Shown here: positions 51,360 through 64,000 of the stretch, in pieces
Layout: every line of letters starts with the position of its first letter
Numbering within the stretch: the stretch's first letter is position 1
Assembly: GCA_964035545.1 (NCBI GenBank)
Contig: OZ037770.1
Span: 13,391,642 to 13,455,641, forward strand
DNA: 64,000 nucleotides
Direction: 5' to 3'
Source: Bugula neritina
Taxonomy: Eukaryota > Bryozoa > Gymnolaemata > Cheilostomatida > Bugulidae
The notes under the pieces: model-generated
What the model saw: the letters and a program-made list of their open reading frames with translations, nothing else
What the model was told of the DNA's origin: nothing
Databases searched by the model: none
Program-made: the position numbers and the translations under genes

Positions 51360-52830
51360 CATACAATTTTAGATCTATAATTATTTTCTGTTACAGCAAA
51401 TTGTTTTTGAGCAAGCAAAGCAAGTTATTCCAACATTGACTGAAATGATGGATTAAAATGAAAGTTAATTGCTCTAATACTTGCTCATAACAATTACTCT
51501 AGTTTAGCTTTAACTATACTGCCTGTTTTGTGACTATTTATAGGTTGATATATTTAATTTTAGAACATGAAATGTATTGCTATATATTTTATACGGAAGC
51601 ACTCTTGCCTCTAAAAATCTGACAAGTAAAATGAGAGAAGACAAATTTCATAGTGAAAAACAAAAAGCAACAACTGTGCTTGGCTATAACACTATAACAC
51701 TATAATTTAGTGGGAGTCCCCAGCATTCCCTTTAAATGTGTTTTCAAGTCATAAGTTAGTTGCACTTGTCGTTTTAAAACCCTAAATTTGCTTGCAGCCC
51801 TGTACAGAAAATAAAATTGTTTAAGTAGTAACATAACATTTACACACTTTTGTCCTAATTACTTGTAACATAAAAGAAATGTAAATTCGTAATTTAATTC
51901 AATCTTTTCAGCCAAGCATTTCTCAAACTGACAAAAGGTTTTGAGTTTTGACTATTCACTTCAGATCTCCTTTCTACTTCAATCAGCTTAAATTAGCTCG
52001 AGCAAAGTAGGAGTTAAAAATAACAATATAGGCAACTAATTAAAAAAATGCCTAGCATGTTAGATGACAACTTCTTAACAGTATATACGATCATCTTCTA
52101 CGCAAAACTGAATACCTAAAACGCCTTATAGCTAGTTCAGAAATGCCCGTGACATCTTTTGCATATATAAGCCATTTATTATAATAAAAGTCATGAGAAA
52201 GCTGAAAAAACTGCTTTTTTGTCATATAAATAAAAAGTTGCACAAGAAAAATAAAAAGAAAATAAGAAAGTGAGGTTAGAATTGCACTCGTGATTTAGAT
52301 AAGTCAAAGAGTTCAAAATTCAATAGCAGACATACATAACAGTTTGAGAATGCAGAGATGAAAATAAATCATTACATAATAAAAAATCTAAGAAATGTAA
52401 GTAACATGGTGTTATTTTGATAAAAAGAACGTTGTTAATTATTCTTTATACTTTTATAGTTTTATATTCATTAGTTCTTTATCAAAAGTAAAATACATCT
52501 ATAAAAAGCAGTTGGTATTTTTAGGAACAATTATTATTTAATAATTGTATAAAACTGGCAGCAAAGCTAAGATAACAACAAAAGAAACATTTGCGAATTG
52601 CACAAACATTTATTGATTTTATTAACTTTAATTTTGGTTTAGAGTGTAATCCAGTTGTTATTGACGACTGAAAAAACTTTTTTGTTCAAATAGATCTTTG
52701 AAAGCGTTCAACCACAAAGGAAATAAAATTAGTTTGCATCTTTATGCAGTTTAGAAGTGCTAAATATTACCAAAGCGCATCTGTAGCAAAAAGAAAACAA
52801 TTTATTAAAATGTTCAGTACCACCACTTGA
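51360..52830. other. Non-coding stretch between orphan and main F5/8C exons
   Basis: AT-rich, no exon of the A-type found, no repeats recognised. Contains the 3' UTR of the F5/8C gene. Confidence 0.5.
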
Positions 52831-62935
<10,105 letters not shown>

Positions 62936-64000
62936 TACACAACGAAAAGAAAACAAGTTCCCTCTTGCTCAGCAGTCTTCAGTATGTGTGGGGAGAAAGC
63001 TACCTCTCTTTCTTCATTATTGATTATTGAACCAAACATCAATATTTCTATTTATGCAAAATTCTTGTTTATGATCACAAAAAAAAACACCACAAAGATG
63101 AACTTGCATGGCTTTGCATACATTGTTTTTGCATAATATTTATTGATTTGCAATGGTGCCACTAGCTCATGCTTAAGATTGAAATGATACTAATTGATAA
63201 TTGCAAAGATAATTAGCTTTTGTATTAAAGCTGCCATTCAGTGGTATTTCAATATCATATTAATAGTTTTTATTTATTTGTTGCTTTTTTAAAGTTATTT
63301 ATCCTTTTCTTTTGTTTATTTATTTCATTTTTATTTAAAATCACTCAATTGCTACATATTGCTAAGGTGCTATACAGATTAAACGTAATTTTCTTGCAAA
63401 ATGAAATAAAACTCTGCTACAAGGTAGAGCAACCCGGTACATGCACATCTTTCCAGCAAAAATAAAACATGAATAGCTACTTGTAGCTTTGCCAATTCTA
63501 AACATCTTTTGTTGCAAATATTACTCACTAAACTTTCAATAATGCCCTAAAAGCGCTAAAAGTAGACTCACTAAAGAATTTGTGGTCAGAAAGATTGCAG
63601 TAACATGTTGATTGCATGAAATCAACACATAATTTCCATATTTTACTCTTACCACTGTGAGCACATTCATGTTAGCAGTTCCATGTTTGAATTTTGACTT
63701 AAAGATAATATATTTAGCAATACATATTTTTCTAAAATACAACCAAATTTCCTTCAAGTTTAAAACAAACATTTAATAACATATAGTTCTGGCTGCACAA
63801 AACTTTGCTTTCAATGCTCACGCACTGGCAAACAATTTGAGGTCAGGGATGAAACGAAATCAATACATATCACGTTTGCTTGGTTCAGAATTGATTAAAT
63901 ATATTCTCAAAGAGATAAAAGAACCAGCCTGGTCATCTGAACAATAAGGTTGACGTCAGTTTATTGATCTATCATCTAGAAGAGACAAACGATGGGCATC
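62936..64000. other. Upstream flank of the F5/8C gene, nothing recognised
   Basis: AT-rich sequence that should hold the promoter of the minus-strand F5/8C gene. No exon, repeat family or RNA gene was recognised. Confidence 0.5.

Overview
The window is AT-rich, intron-rich eukaryotic DNA from an invertebrate animal. The genes are metazoan (PX/PH-type phospholipase D, cytosolic PheRS beta, NIP7, a secreted ADAM/ADAMTS-like metalloprotease, tandem F5/8C lectin-like modules). Introns are mostly 200-1500 bp and full of microsatellites and minisatellites. A lophotrochozoan (for example a bryozoan or mollusc) fits, but the species cannot be fixed from the sequence alone. There is no bacterial-style operon, CRISPR array or confident tRNA/rRNA gene. 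All gene models below were built by hand from protein similarity, GT/AG sites and exon phase. In the complete models the phases close.

Layout. (1) 577-3990, minus: 5' part of a Gfo/Idh/MocA (inositol 2-dehydrogenase-like) oxidoreductase that runs off the left edge. (2) 6751-24720, plus: a 24-exon phospholipase D1/2-type gene (about 1388 aa) with a very long inter-HKD loop and many tandem-repeat introns. (3) 25674-31859, minus: a complete 15-exon phenylalanyl-tRNA synthetase beta gene (590 aa), tail to tail with PLD. (4) 32560-38181, plus: NIP7 (5 exons, 180 aa), head to head with FARSB. A small two-TM membrane protein gene (34890-35363, minus) is nested in its second intron. (5) 39101-49033, minus: an 18-exon secreted zinc metalloprotease (699 aa) with three cysteine-rich C-terminal modules. 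Its introns hold two MITEs, a tRNA-derived SINE and several minisatellites. (6) 52831-62935, minus: a secreted protein with signal peptide, PAN/apple-like domain, Thr-rich linker and five F5/8C-type modules. Each module is encoded by the same three-exon cassette. A sixth, incomplete cassette lies at 50289-50828. The introns here are dominated by long (TA)n tracts and foldback elements.

The most striking non-coding element is a tandem array at 58450-59376. It has three copies of a ~271-bp unit, each ending in a complete minimal type-I hammerhead ribozyme core. A decayed copy lies in PLD intron 5. Tandem short monomers, a self-cleaving motif and a long internal hairpin match the organisation of a retrozyme (a non-autonomous, circRNA-producing retroelement).

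FARSB and NIP7 are both translation/ribosome housekeeping genes and share a 700-bp divergent intergenic region. The two secreted-protein genes on the right (protease and multi-lectin) are both extracellular. Nothing in the sequence shows that they act together.
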